A stretch of DNA of 64,000 nucleotides from Cristatella mucedo (lineage: Eukaryota > Bryozoa > Phylactolaemata > Cristatellidae): NCBI GenBank assembly GCA_009760855.2, contig WPIO01000075.1, positions 193,501 through 257,500 on the forward strand. The letters are read 5' to 3'. The translations under genes and the position numbers were made by a program. Every line of letters begins with the position of its first letter. Positions within the stretch are counted from its first letter, which is position 1. Under the pieces are notes generated by a model. The model was not told the DNA's origin. It saw only the letters and a program-made list of their open reading frames with translations, and did no database searches. Positions 10,966 to 22,683 of this stretch are shown piece after piece.

Positions 10966-11449
10966 GAAACGATGTCTGCACCTAATCCTGGCTGGTGGAG
11001 GACAGTAGTGGCGGGCCTTCTGATACACTATGCGCCCTTGGGCGCCCTGGGTGGGTCAAAAGAGAACTCCCGCTCGGCATCCCAAAATGCAGAATGCTCT
11101 ACGCAATTCCGCCACGCGGACGTGTATTCTGCTAACAAATTCCACTCGGTAGGTGCGCAACCGCAGACGGCTGTAGGAAAACTGGTGACCCCACGAAGTC
11201 AAGGTCAATCTGCCAAATAATTTGGCTTCCCTGCGTTCTACCACGAGAATTAGAAATGTCACCTTTAGCAGCATGCCGCTGTCGCAGCCAATGGTTTTTC
11301 AAGGAGTACTGAGCCTCGACCTCGGCTGGGCTCTCTGATCAAAGCAAGATGCTTGGAAGAGGGAGCTAGATTTCGGAAGCAGCCATCCTTTTCGAAATCC
11401 CATCGAAACGAACGCAGCGGCTAGCGCCGCTAAAGTCACAGCGCTTGAG

Positions 11450-12010
11450 CTAGCTATAGCCTGGACTGCCGGTCCAGAAGCGACGCGCTCGCACCGCCGA
11501 AGCACAGGCCGCCGGCACGCACTAATCCACGCACGCCTGAGGAACCATACTTTTTCCAGACAGGCGCGCTTTTTTCAGGTTCGTGCAAGGCGCATTCCTT
11601 CGGGCCCTTGTCGCAGGATGGGTCCGCTAGGTGCCGTTAGGTCTCATGTCGGACGACCGTTCGCGTTTTCACGACGTGTCTCACGGGTCTCTCGCATAAT
11701 GCGAGCATCGGCAGTCAGGTAGGCAGAGGCCAATCCTTGAACCGAGCGGAGGTCACGCGCACGGTCACGTCTCCAGGATAGACTCTCTTCCGAGAGTTGA
11801 AAGTGTCGACGCTTGCGAATGGAGCTCGCGCCGCCGCGCAGGCGCCGGGCGCATCCTTCGCCCATCTTCAGCCGAGGCTACGAGGCGTCGTCGCGCGGGC
11901 AGCACGACGACTGCCCGCGCGACGCCTCGTAGCCTCGGCTGCTGCCCTCGTCTTCGGCGCGCGAGCGCGCGCGCTCGCACGCTCGCTGTAATTCCACCGC
12001 GTTCATAAGC
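11450..12010. other. GC/CpG-rich island
   Basis: Strong GC and CpG enrichment compared with both flanks. It contains the long inverted repeat at 11869-11941 and a GCGCGCGAGCGCGCGCGC run right after it. Open frames on both strands exist only because stops are rare in GC-rich DNA. It could be a promoter-type CpG island, but no adjacent gene was identified. Confidence 0.5.
11869..11941. repeat. Long near-perfect inverted repeat (hairpin)
   Basis: The left arm 11869-11902 and right arm 11911-11941 are reverse complements over 31 pairs, apart from a 3-base GTC insertion in the left arm. The spacer is the 8 bases CACGACGA. The stem is almost all G/C. Confidence 0.95.
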
Positions 12011-12570
12011 GAGCTAGGCTAAGCCTCAGCCAGGCCCGACTGATGCGACTTTCGCTAGTCCCCGCGTGGCAGCCTCTCGTGGACATACAATCCGGGTCTC
12101 TTGCGTGCAGTTTCCTCCTAGCCCGTTTAATGTCGACAGTAAGCCGTTGCTCCATCCGGGCGAGAGTGCTTACCGTGTGCTTGCACAGAACAAACAGCAA
12201 ACACGCTTGTCCAGAGCATCGGCAAGCGTCGTTTTGTAGCAGTCCAACGCCGGGGCCGATAGTCCGACGGACGGATTCAGCAGATGCAGCGAGCAAGATT
12301 ATTTCTTTTTGTTTTGCAAACAGCTTCAACGTACATCTTGAGGTTTCGCAATTTGAGCATGACTTTTGATACAGAAGAAAACGCAAAAATCAGACTGGAT
12401 AAATGAGTTCCGCGTCTGTTCAGATGTGCGGAATCTTTTTGGTTATGATAAAAGCAAACGATCGCTTTAGGATATCGGATTGAGAACGCGAACTTTGATG
12501 CGAGTCATGCGGCCGTGCGTCGGAGCCGCATGAGTAGAAATAAACCAGCGAGACTCGGAGTGAGACTTGG

Positions 12571-12720
12571 TGCGACCTTAGGACTGAACCAGCCTCATGA
12601 ACTTGCTTACTGCATCAAGTGCACTCGGACTTCCGGTCTCTGGCTCCTCGCGAAACAACAGGCTTTGCTGCCTGCAAGGGGCGTGTTGTAAGCCGCCAGT
12701 GCTCTTCCGCCGCCGCCCTT
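12571..12720. repeat. Direct duplicate, copy 1
   Basis: This segment and 13425-13580 share about 150 bp at high identity, for example GAACTTGCTTACTGCAT and GCCTGCAAGGGGCGTGTTG, with small indels. The GC-rich content suggests a duplicated piece of the island. No coding function is assigned. Confidence 0.85.
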
Positions 12721-12887
12721 TGGGAGCTGGTTCATCGACATTATCGTTAAATCGCACAGTACGAGCAAAGAAATTTTTATCTAAAGATCGCAGACGGTTG
12801 TCAACGCGTGGCTTCTCAAGGCTAATTCTCGTTCACTCACTGACCGCGCTTACTCACCGCTCACCCAGCGCCTTCTGCGTCCTTCGG

Positions 12888-13015
12888 CCTTCGGTGGCTC
12901 TGACCTTCGGTGGCTCTGACCTTCGGTGGCTCTGACCTTCGGTGGCTCTGACCTTCGGTGGCTCTGACCTTCGGTGGCTCTGACCTTCGGTGGCTCTGAC
13001 CTTCGGTGGCTCTGA
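12888..13015. repeat. 16-bp perfect tandem repeat, 8 copies
   Basis: Eight identical units of CCTTCGGTGGCTCTGA, with a partial unit before (CCTTCGG at 12881). Because 16 is not a multiple of 3, three units give a 16-residue peptide period in any frame. The minus-strand frame SEPPKVRATEGQ is therefore a repeat artefact. Confidence 0.97.
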
Positions 13016-13424
13016 CCCTGGCTCGCCGACATATATTGTCTTTTCAGCGTGCGCCTTGGAGCAAGCGCACGCTGCTAGAGGCGCTTGAGCTACAGAAAAA
13101 AGGCCTGCATTCATTCAATTGAAATATTGCTGAGATGTTTCTAGATACGTTCAAGGAGCTGACTCTAGCGTCCTAGAGCACCGGATTGATTGCCGCGCGT
13201 GGGCGGACCCGAGAAGGTCAAAACCCGTTGGGCGAGTGTTTTGGCATGGCCAATGACCTCCTCCCGTGGCCTCGCCATTAATGCCGTCCTCTATTCCACA
13301 TAATAATATTGCACTTGATCGTGCAAACGCAGGCTTCGAACTATATTTATTGGCTTAAATGAGCGGGAGAGAGGGAGAGACGAACGTCAAGGTGAAGGTT
13401 TACGTTCCTTTAACCACAGACGCC

Positions 13425-13580
13425 ACATTAGGACTGAACCGGCCTCGCATGAACTTGCTTACTGCATTAAGTGCACTCGGACTTTCGGTCGCTGGCTCCT
13501 CGCGTCAAGCAGCGAAACAACATGCTTAGCTGCCTGCAAGGGGCGTGTTGAAAGCCGCCAGTGCTCTTTCGCCGCCGCCC
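13425..13580. repeat. Direct duplicate, copy 2
   Basis: This partner of 12571-12720 lies about 860 bp downstream in the same orientation. It differs by small indels such as the extra TCAAGCAG near 13503-13510. Confidence 0.85.
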
Positions 13581-13983
13581 TTTAATCGCTCGAGTCGGTT
13601 ATCAATCGACAGCTTTAGCCGAAAGGCAAGCGGCGGCCACGCTCAATGAGACGTCGTCTCAAAGGAGACGTCGGAGCGCGACCCAGCTCAGCTGTCGCCA
13701 CCACCTCACCGCTCGACCTCGCGACCCCGTCAGATGCTACCACGAAGCGTAAGGCTGTCTGCTCTTGCGACGCTGGCAATGCTACGCACCCCGTTTGAAT
13801 AGGAGCATTTCCTAAGCTCATCCGAATTCTCGGTTTGAATTTCTGCTTATCAGAAATTCAAACGTCAGCAGGAAAATTTAATAGCGAAAACAGAATTTCA
13901 TCAGATTTGCAGCAGCCAAGAAACTAAGCGGCTTAAAGCTGGATGCACGATGAAATGCCACATTATGTAGCATTGATGCATTA

Positions 13984-14047
13984 AGATCGCGGCCATAATG
14001 GAAAGTCTTCGCATATATTAGATCGCGGCCATAATGGAAAGTCTTCG
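13984..14047. repeat. 28-bp direct repeat, 2 copies
   Basis: The 28 bases at 13984-14011 recur exactly at 14020-14047 (core GATCGCGGCCATAATGG), separated by an 8-base spacer. Confidence 0.95.
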
Positions 14048-14049
14048 TA

Positions 14050-15710
14050 GCAAGTGCACAGCTTATAAGTCTAGATATAGCGAGTCTCGTCCTCCAGTCA
14101 AACTACTTCCATTCGTGCACTCGTGCAGAGAGTGATCTAAGTCGTGCGCTACTTTTGCCGGCTACTCGGAATAAATGCGCGAGTAGATCTTATACAGTAG
14201 CCAGCATCTCTGACAAGACAAGATTGACGCACCGAAACTACGAAACATTGAAGAAGGCGTTTATTCGTACGCTTATGCATACGTGAGGCTTTTAGCTGAT
14301 TTACACTATGATGCCCTAAATTAATGGTGTAAGCTATTGTACGTCATACAGCCACCCTCCGTACAAAGATTCTGTATTTAAGTCAATCATTGAGAGAAAG
14401 AGCACAACTTTCTTCTAATGATTGTCGACTTAAATGCCGAATTCTCGTACGCAGGGCCGCTGTAAGAATGGAAGAAGCGCAGAAAATGGCCCTAGCTCGC
14501 AGCCGTTGCAGAAATGTGCTAACGAGCATTCAAGTAACGAAGAAACTTCCCGGAGATGGTGCAGTGTCCGGGTTCAAAAAGTTCGCAGCACGTGTTACGT
14601 CAAGTAATCGGTTTGCATTTTATTTACTGAAATCCGACAGTGTATCGAGTATTAATTGTTACCGCTTGCGCATAGCTACTTGAGTCCTAGAGCTTTCCAG
14701 ATATTTTCGAAATATGATTCGTCGGAATCAGACCACGCTCTCCTGTTCGCTTCACGGTTCCGATAATCCAAAAGTGATCTATAGGCGTGCAATCATCTAT
14801 GATGTCCATGGCTTGGAAGCTGATGTCAAAGTCATAAAACTTGACGTAAGCATATTTAGCTCGATATCGCAGCTACAACATAGCTATGAATAAGACACCC
14901 AGTCCTGCCGGTAGAGGAGCAAAACGCAGCCAGTCTATAACAAAAAAGCAAAACTCACCTTCTCTTTGCTAGGTGTCTTGAGAGGTTTCCGAGTCTTATT
15001 TTTCTTTTTTCGTGAAGGAGTAAATCCTGCTGCATGAAATTGCACCAATTTGGAAAAATATCAAACCCGAAACAACTTTCGTATTGCTCAAAATATTTAC
15101 TTACGATTAATATAACGTCCACAATTCAAAAGATAATAAAATGAGTATTTTTAAAATTTAAATTTTATTCCTAACGTTTGCCGACTTAGTGCGGCCATTT
15201 ATTTTTAGCCTATCCTAATCTCCGATGTCGAAGCGCTGAGACGAAATAGCAATTGGATTTTTACAAATTTTCCAAGGTCCTTGCGATTGTGAATGTACCC
15301 GGATGACGATAAAATAAAAATATTTATAACTTAAAACTAAATGCTCTCATGATGGTAGTTCAATTCTATTTTGACCATTTGTTATGAGTGCGTACGAAGC
15401 TGCACATTCGTCTCCAAATTTCATCGTCATATATGCGATATATGCTATCCAGACATTTGAACTTATTTGAACTAGGAGAAGTATATTTGCTGTTTATATG
15501 GTTAATTTCATTTATGTATGTAAGTATTATTGTTGACATAACTGCCGAGCAAAATATATGATTAATGCAAAAATTGGTTATTTGGTATTACTTATATAAA
15601 GCTCACATACAATTAACTTAAATGGGAAATTAACCATTTAAAAATTTCCATCAAATTTCTAAATCAATTTTTCCACATCCATGCTGATACTGTCAACTAA
15701 GACAAAAATA
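14050..15710. other. Unannotated intergenic DNA
   Basis: About 1.6 kb becoming AT-rich after 15000. The open frame 14390-14683 (97 codons, plus) has no recognisable domain. Confidence 0.4.
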
Positions 15711-15815
15711 ATTATAATAATAGAAATGGCAATAATAATAGCCTTTTTAAATGGCCTCAAGAGACAGATCTCTATCTAGGGCTCATTGTCCACTCGCTGT
15801 AAGAAAAGCAATACT
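15705..15815 (-). mobile_element. Possible worn LINE tail
   Basis: An AATAATAG-type run is followed by TAAATGGCCTCAAGAGACAG and CTAGGGCTCATTGTCC, which loosely resembles the reverse complement of a CR1/L2-type 3' end. Too little is left to assign a family. Confidence 0.3.
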
Positions 15816-16009
15816 TAAGGTCTAATGCCATTTATGGAATTTTTCCTAGACCAACAGGTGAATGCAAACCCGAAGGCTACTAGCATCCCCAAAACATGCC
15901 CAGGAATGCATGTAAAACACACAGGAACACAAAATACTAGCTCATCTCAGGCATACATATGTGTCTCAAGCTGAAATTAAAAGAATGCAAATTTATTTCA
16001 TTTTAATTG

Positions 16010-16265
16010 AATTAAATTTTAGGTGGTGATAGAGCCTGGATGCAAGCTCTACACGGTGCATATGAACTGAAGGCCAACACCACGTGATTTAATTTGATTG
16101 GGAAATATTGGTTGATCTGAAGCGGTGGAGCGGGTATTGAGAGATCACACTGTAGGAGCAAGATGGTCGGATAGGTAATCTGGTCGAGTGAAGTAACGTG
16201 CACGCCAGATGGGAATCTTCATTCTGTGCTTGGCAGGGAGTCAATAAAGCTCTGACATAAGCGGG
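16010..16265 (-). mobile_element. LINE-B C-terminal remnant
   Basis: Minus-strand translation gives HVVLAFSSYAPCRAC (16042-16086), matching the [12 protein letters not shown] block of LINE-B. Upstream blocks align with the [16 protein letters not shown] region. Stops and shifts are frequent. Confidence 0.6.
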
Positions 16266-17070
16266 GTGTGCGATGCGGCAGCTACGCCTTTGGGGCATAC
16301 CAGAAAAACTGTAGAGTTTACACCAGTTACAAAAGACAAGGTCACACGCTGATTGTTACGAATCAAGAAAATCACAGTAACCCAGAAGCGACGTCACAAG
16401 CGCGTGAAATAATTTGCCTGTCACGCTCTCGTCTAAGGCGGCCCTACTTAGCAACGTTTGCCAGCCTGAGTCTTCAGACTTGGCAATGTTCTCATCCTAT
16501 CGAAGGTCCGTTCTGGAAACACTTTCCCAGACTATAGAGGCAGATATTACTCGGCTGAGGCTAGATGAACTAATCGTCCTCATACACGTGAATTCTCAGA
16601 GTTTAGTCTTCGTGCAAGTCATCGCAGCTAATCAGTAAAATGACCGCCGATCTCTCAGCCAGGCGCCCGAAGAATGAATGCATTTCGCCGAAGATTTGTG
16701 AGAAATTATAGGTACTGAGAGAAAGCAAATGGAAAAACTGGTTAACCACCTTCTAATCCAGACTTAACTATTCACGTGTTGGGCCAAATCTCTTGGCGAA
16801 CAATACTAGCACTTTAAGTTGGCTATTCGCATTAATCATGCTTTTATCAATCTTCAATGATTAAAATTTCCCGTGATTTCTATCCTCATGGTAGGCTCGC
16901 CTTTTGTAGCACGATTAGTCTTCTTGATATCTTATTTACCTCACAGTTATTCTAGCTTGCCTTGTCTCAAAGGCATCTGCAAGTCTTCTGATTGAACCCT
17001 CGGCCTGCTACTTAGGCCAGATTATGTTCTGAATTTTCCTGGTTCCCGAATTATAATGATTAGCAACCAG
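16266..17070. other. Unannotated intergenic DNA
   Basis: No gene supported. Overlapping short open frames at 16268-16638 are not recognised. Confidence 0.4.
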
Positions 17071-17071
17071 T

Positions 17072-17073
<2 letters not shown>

Positions 17074-17102
<29 letters not shown>
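17074..17102. repeat. AT microsatellite
   Basis: Pure AT run of about 14 units. Confidence 0.95.
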
Positions 17103-17105
<3 letters not shown>

Positions 17106-17491
17106 TAAATGGCATGCAAGCTAAAGTCACGTACTATTTAGTCCGCTTTTCTATAGTTTCGGGCCATCTAACGAGAGTTTTTGTAAGTCGCTCCTAGTGC
17201 TGGACGGCTAGCTTTACGCGGCAAAGACTAGCGCCGTAACGTGCGCCGCATTTGAGGCCTAAGGACTTAAGTGGGAAGCTGTTACAGCTGTTGCAGCTGC
17301 TACAGTTTGCAATACTATTTCGTAACGAATCTGGTTGCCACAATCGAGATCTACTTTGGTTACAGCGGCGGTAAATACGCAAGCCAAAAACTAACTGCCG
17401 CGAGAAAAAAATCAGATACAGGACCTCTCAGAACTTTATAGGCAAATAGAAAAAGAAGAACTGCTTGCCTCTTTCCTCCTCAACGTCTTCA

Positions 17492-17980
17492 TCAGTAGAT
17501 GAATAGCGCAGGTGCGCCATCGACGCCGGTACTCTGACGGGCGGTATAGGCCTTATGTAGTTGCCGCAATCTTCTATAAAGCAGGTTAGAACGCGCCGAG
17601 AATTCGCTAGGAGTGGAGGCACGCAGATCTATGCTCGTGGCGAGCCCAGCACGCCAGCGCTCTCCACTTACTCGGTTTAAAGCCGGGAGCTGACCGATTC
17701 CGCACGCCACTCTCAGAGGATAGTGACTCGAAGCTAAGATCAGGGTCAATGCCAATATGGCGACGAGCTGCAAGCGTGAAGTCGTGCGAGCGGCCTTCAA
17801 AGCGGCAGTCAAATGCTTACAAGGGGCAAGCAACGGCGGCAGCACTCCGCGTCGTTTCACTGTGGCATCAAGCAGCGTAAAGTCAAACGCGTCCGGCTCG
17901 TTGACACTTGTATCCCCAGTGTTCTGAGCTAAGGGAACAAGGCGAAGAATGGGGTGCTCAAACGTCAATATCGTGCGCAA
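17492..17980 (-). other. GC-rich open frame, function unknown
   Basis: A 162-codon open frame overlaps the possible exon 17960-18322 in another frame. It includes a hydrophobic stretch (LQLVAILALTLILASSHYPL at residues about 79-98) that could be a membrane segment if translated. No family is recognised and the GC-rich context makes chance openness likely. Confidence 0.15.
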
Positions 17981-18322
17981 AAGCGGCTAAGTCAGCGTAC
18001 ACAAAAAACGCACCTTCTGAATCCATCAGCGACAAGGCCTCGCGTGACAAATACCTGCTGCTCCCCGCCGGCGCCGTGACCACTCGGCGGCGCTGCCACG
18101 CCTTCATTAAGCTAGGCCACCGCTGAGGGGAAAGCGAGCGAAAGTGAGCACGCTTCCTCTTGGAAGGCGCACCGCATGGCGCTAAGCCTCTGTGCGGACG
18201 CTTTACGCCGACCGGCTTCTCTTGGCTGGGCGTGGCGTACACGACGCGCGGCGGCGGCGGCGTAGGCTCTTTATGCGCACTCGGCGCCCAAATAGATCTA
18301 GCACTCGTCTTGTGTCCTTGAC
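17960..18322 (-). CDS. Possible terminal coding exon, unknown protein
   Basis: On the minus strand a good splice acceptor (TTTCCTCTCTTGCAG ending at 18323) is followed by about 120 codons open to a TGA at about 17958. The peptide has a proline run (EPTPPPPRVVYATPSQ), a basic stretch (GAPSKRKRAHFRSL) and an acidic/hydrophobic end (FFVYADLAAFAHDIDV). This composition resembles an intrinsically disordered C-terminus of a nuclear or cytoskeletal protein, but no family is recognised. The evidence is limited to the acceptor and the open frame. Upstream codons to 18467 probably belong to an intron and to the adjacent LINE-B tail. Confidence 0.3.
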
Positions 18323-18392
18323 CTGCAAGAGAGGAAATACAGACTGCCAAACCTTGGCATACTAGTGCTCGGCGCGTAAGGAGAAAGATTGA

Positions 18393-19490
18393 TAATAATA
18401 ACGACGATAGTAGATTTGTTATAGCTGCCTCAGAGAACTCACATTTGCACTTTACATTTGCTGCCAAGAAAACGTTATCGAATGGCTAGTGGTAATATGC
18501 TCAATGAAAACCAGCATAACATGGTTAGAAGTGACATGCTCAGGGTCAGCGTTCAAATATGATTAGTTGCGACATGCAATTCAGAACGCATGATCATATA
18601 AAGAATGAATCACACAGACTTATTACATGCTGTGATAAATACATGCGTTTTTAGCTCCTTTTTAAATGTCGTAATGTCAAGGGATGTTGTGAAAGCAGTC
18701 GGAAGTGAGTTCCAGGCACTGGGAGCATATGAACTATAGGCATGGTCTTCAAAAAAGCGGGTGGTGCGATGCTTAGCCTGGTGGGGAAGTAGATCTAATA
18801 GGTAAGCTGGAGCCAAAAAATACCAAAAGTTGAGCGACAAAATCTTGAAGTCAATGCGTGGCTTGATTGAGAGCCAGTGCAGGTCGGCGAGAAGTCGTGC
18901 GATGTGGAAACTGTGACGCTCACGACAAATAAGTCTAGCTGCAGATTTTTGCACCAGCTGCAAGCACCTGATTGCACAGGCAGGTAGACCAGCAAGCAGT
19001 GAGTTACAGAAGTCGAGACGAGATGTCATAAATAGATGGACTAATTTAGATTTAGTATCCCTGTCGAAGCAGGCCCAGATTTTTAGCAATGTTATGTGAC
19101 TGAAAGTGGGCAGGCTTGACTGTGGAGCTGACGTGGTCGTCAAGCGACAGGTCACCGTGGAACGTGACACCTAGATTTTACACACAGAGATTTATAAGGA
19201 GATGTGCTAGCAGAGCCGATTGTGAGCTTCAGCAATTCATTTCAATTTCTGAATCACACTTGGTTTGCCCATAACTAGTAAGTTGGTTTTTATCATCATT
19301 CAATTTAAGAAAATGTGCTGCCATCCTTAGGCGGATGTCATTGATACATGCAGCAAGGGATTTAAGAGAACTAGATGCGCTGGAGGGTTGTGAGGTATCA
19401 AAGCAAAGGTACAACTCAGTGTCATCCGCATAGAAGTGAAAGCCTAGATTGTGCTTGGCAATCTCACTCGGCAAGTGGATGAGTTGCAAT
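18393..19490 (-). mobile_element. LINE-B RT and 3' end, minus copy
   Basis: This copy contains, in minus-strand order, a YADD catalytic block that is intact at protein level (GFHFYADDTELYLCF, 19397-19441), a frame change around 19190-19230, then a 186-codon C-terminal frame (18610-19170) with [20 protein letters not shown]. It ends in a 3' untranslated region and an ATT-type tail at 18393. It keeps lysine (KSKLVHLF) where the 36300-38432 copy has a stop. It is 5'-truncated in the palm domain. Confidence 0.92.
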
Positions 19491-19561
19491 TCAACTCGGT
19501 TTCCAGCATAGCTGAATTCGTCTGCTACTTGCTAGCAACCAAGTAATGTCACCTCGCGCTC

Positions 19562-20041
19562 TTAGATGGTTTTCGCGGCCAAATTACTAATGCCGACGGT
19601 TGCTCCGGGAGGAGGCTGCTGCTCAGCGCAGTTTGACTTACGTGCGCGCGGTGTAGCTTTCCCTCCCGATTCTGTGCAAGCGCTCACACACTGCCGAGTC
19701 CTGCTCGCCGTGCTCGACGCAGCAGGAGGAAGTTTATCCGAATGATGCAAATTTGCGATCGGTGGCGGCGATCTGCCGAAAGACCTTTCGCGGAGACCTT
19801 TTTGAACTCGTCGATCGAGCGGATCGGTCGGGCTCGCATCTCGTTTGGCCACTTTGTTAAAGCTCGTCTGCTTGTTTCCTGCCAAAAAAGAGTTTGAGTG
19901 CATGATTGTCGAGGTCGAGGCCACGACCTCGTACTTTGGACAGTACGCGCTGCGAAACATAAACCTGCGAACAATGGGCATATAAAGGAAGGACGGATTT
20001 AATACAAAGAAAGTGTTTTCGTTCTTCCACAACGAGGCCAA
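19562..20041 (-). other. Open frame of 159 codons, unrecognised
   Basis: The minus-strand frame has a serine/proline-rich centre (SFGRSPPPIANLHH) and lies in a moderately GC-rich block. No domain, signal peptide or convincing splice signals could be assigned. It could be part of a host exon or simply open by chance. Confidence 0.15.
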
Positions 20042-20049
20042 ATTTATTC

Positions 20050-22140
20050 CGGGTATCGAGACCGCGCATTGATTTAAGTAGAGAGCAATTTACTATACGG
20101 CGATGAAGTCAAAACGGCTCTTTATTAAGATTCGTCCAATTCGCACGTAGGAGTTTAAGGGTTTAAGGAAAAGAGATCAACGAAAACGACAAACGTGTAC
20201 CGGTATCAGAGGAAGTTGTTAATCAAGCAGGTTTCAATGGCGAAATATTCGCTCACAACCCATCACATGGAGAAAAAATAGAAATTTAATGCGAAGAACA
20301 AAGTGCAGTGATGATTATGTTAAAGTAAGTAATATTAATGTTTGCCAACACGCGAAGAATAGCTTCAGAAAGAGCGAGAAAAATTCGCCACGAATGAGGT
20401 ACGCCGGCGATCAAATCTGCTGGCGCTTGCTCTATGTGGTTTTCAGTTCGTAACGGCGTGTTTTTCAATTCTCAAAAAAGTTACACCTCACGCACACAGA
20501 GATGCCTAAGCCATGGCATGGAAGAAGATCGGAAACGATGGTTGAATTGCAAATGTTTTTGTGAAATAAACCAAACGATTGGTAGGTGGGTAGCCAGCAT
20601 GCGAAGAGGATATGCAGCTGATTTTATGCCCAGCAGCAATCGGTGTCCGTACCTGCTTGAAGCGAACTTTGAATATTTTCCCTTGAAATGGGCCGTGGAA
20701 TCTTGCTAATTTTGTTTTTCACGCTTGTGGTAGCCATTTCTGAAACGAGAAGTCATTTGAAGAAATTCTTGGGAGAGCAACCGCGAAAAGTATGCAGGCA
20801 ATATGCAGTAACTGAGCAGACGACGCTTTTCTGGCTTGCTTGACATTCATATGCAAATAAAAGATGGAAATGACAAAATAAAGTTATTGTCAAGTTTAAA
20901 ATAATTCAAAGCGGTTAATGACCTACTTTGCATCATCGTAGTGCTCGTGTTTAATTCGTCAAAAGCCATTACCGAGCGCTTCTTCACAGAAGCTTCGTCT
21001 GTCTTTGTTGTTTTGGGTAAGAGCGGTAAAGGTATGAACGCTGAAATTGTAAATAAAGCAATTACAATTAACCGAGTGAAAGAACAGAGTTCAATGTGAA
21101 CGCTGCCTATTCAAAATGCATATATTTTTCAATAAGTTGGCGGCCATTGATTGGCCAGATGACATGAGGATTGCCGGAGTGACCTCTAATGGCCAATTTA
21201 CTGTATTTACTTATATTTATATTTTATATTTACGCACTGGTCCAGATTGTTGACTGTTCACAGCCCTTGGCACGGACTCGAGTCCGCCCATCGCCTAAAG
21301 AGGTAGGACACTTTTTAATATTTTGCATATTTTAGCAAAACGCGAAATGACCAGTGTTAGCCTTGCTAAAAGGTGACTCACATGACCATATTTTCAGGGT
21401 AGGATGCAGTGTCGCAGGGCAAATTTCGTGGTTCGGCATGACTCGCGTCCGCTCTTGGAGATCGCGGGGTCGTGTCCTGATGGCAGCAAAGTTTTTTAAA
21501 CTATCAAAGTTCCTCAGGGATAATTAAAATCTCACAAATCCAGTTGAAGGCTCAGCTAGAGGTCGCCATTTGACATGCTAGCAGCCGTTTGAGGAGCTTT
21601 AGGGTTCAGATTGTCAGCGCTTAGCCTCGAGCCGAAATGTCGCGCTGGCCATCGTATGTCTAATCGAAGTGTGAAGCAAACGTTGGCTGCAGGTATATCT
21701 GGAATATCATTTTTTGAAAATTGCTTGACAGACCAAATGAAAGTGTTACTGAGATTAATTAGAAGTAGGCCAACGTGCCTTACCGATGCAACAGTATCAA
21801 AGCAAGTTTGCTGTCTCTGGACAGGCCCCAATCACCGATTGACGAAACAAAATGATGCTCTTTTGAATGAGCTCAGCACGCATGAACACGCGTGTGAACG
21901 AATTCGCACACTACTCGTCAACAAGTACTGTCCACGTGGACATAACGGGTGCCGGAAAATTTCTCAAACTTGCGGCAATGTTTTATTAACCAGCAAATAC
22001 TTATGGTCGAGGGCGGTCGGCAATGTAAAGACTTAGTTTGAACCTGAGTCAAGCGCAAGAGCCCGATGTCAGCGATAACTGGTAATCCTGCGGGTGCAGC
22101 TTAGATGTAAGGGGTGGCACGTGGTTGTAAGCCAGTGCAG
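20050..22140. other. Unannotated intergenic DNA
   Basis: About 2 kb with no supported gene. Short open frames at 20434-20709 (plus) and 21611-22036 (plus) show no known domain. Confidence 0.4.
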
Positions 22141-22378
22141 CCACTGCAAGCATTTGATAATCGCACACATTCCCTATACGACGGGCGGGCGGGCGGGCGG
22201 GAGGCGCCCCTACAAGACGCACGCTCCTTCGCCGTTACAAATTACAGGGCCACGCACGCCCTGCGCAGTTCACAGGTTGCAATCCTTGCACACAATCGCA
22301 GCTGTACAGCGCGAGCGGTCTCGCGCGCCGGCCGCTCGCCCGAAAGCTCGCGCGCGCCGGCCGCGCGCTCCTCTCACC

Positions 22379-22379
22379 T

Positions 22380-22431
<52 letters not shown>

Positions 22432-22449
22432 CGGCGGCGGCGGCGGCGG
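22379..22449. repeat. CGG trinucleotide repeat
   Basis: About 23 CGG units with one GAC interruption near 22430. It would read as poly-Arg, poly-Gly or poly-Ala in different frames, which explains the long open frames here. Confidence 0.95.
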
Positions 22450-22589
22450 GCTGCTCCGCGGCTGGCTCTTCCGTGATTGGGGAGAGCTTCATAGGCTTCC
22501 TCTGCTCGGCCGTCGTCAGGAAAGCAGCTGCGAAATTAAAACGTCAGAGCGTCCGCTCTAGCCGACCCAGCTCAGCCGATGAAGAGCGA

Positions 22590-22610
22590 CGGCCGGCCGG
22601 CCGGCCGGCC
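22590..22610. repeat. GGCC tandem run
   Basis: Five GGCC units in a row (starting CGGCCGGCCGGCC), which form a self-complementary run. Confidence 0.85.
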
Positions 22611-22655
22611 TCAGCCTGCCTTAGCAACACCCACCTGACGGCGACCGTCGTGCCC

Positions 22656-22683
22656 GCGGCGCAGGCGGCGCCGCCTGCGCCGC
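22656..22683. repeat. Perfect 28-bp palindrome
   Basis: Two 14-base halves are exact reverse complements with no spacer (left half GCGGCGCAGGCGGC). A second small inverted repeat, CGGGCAGCG / CGCTGCCCG with a 1-base centre, lies at 22692-22710. Confidence 0.95.

Noticed and set aside
12850-13114. Repeat protein with a PPKVRATEGQ-type period
   Set aside because: The period comes from the 16-bp DNA array read in shifting frames, with no independent coding evidence.
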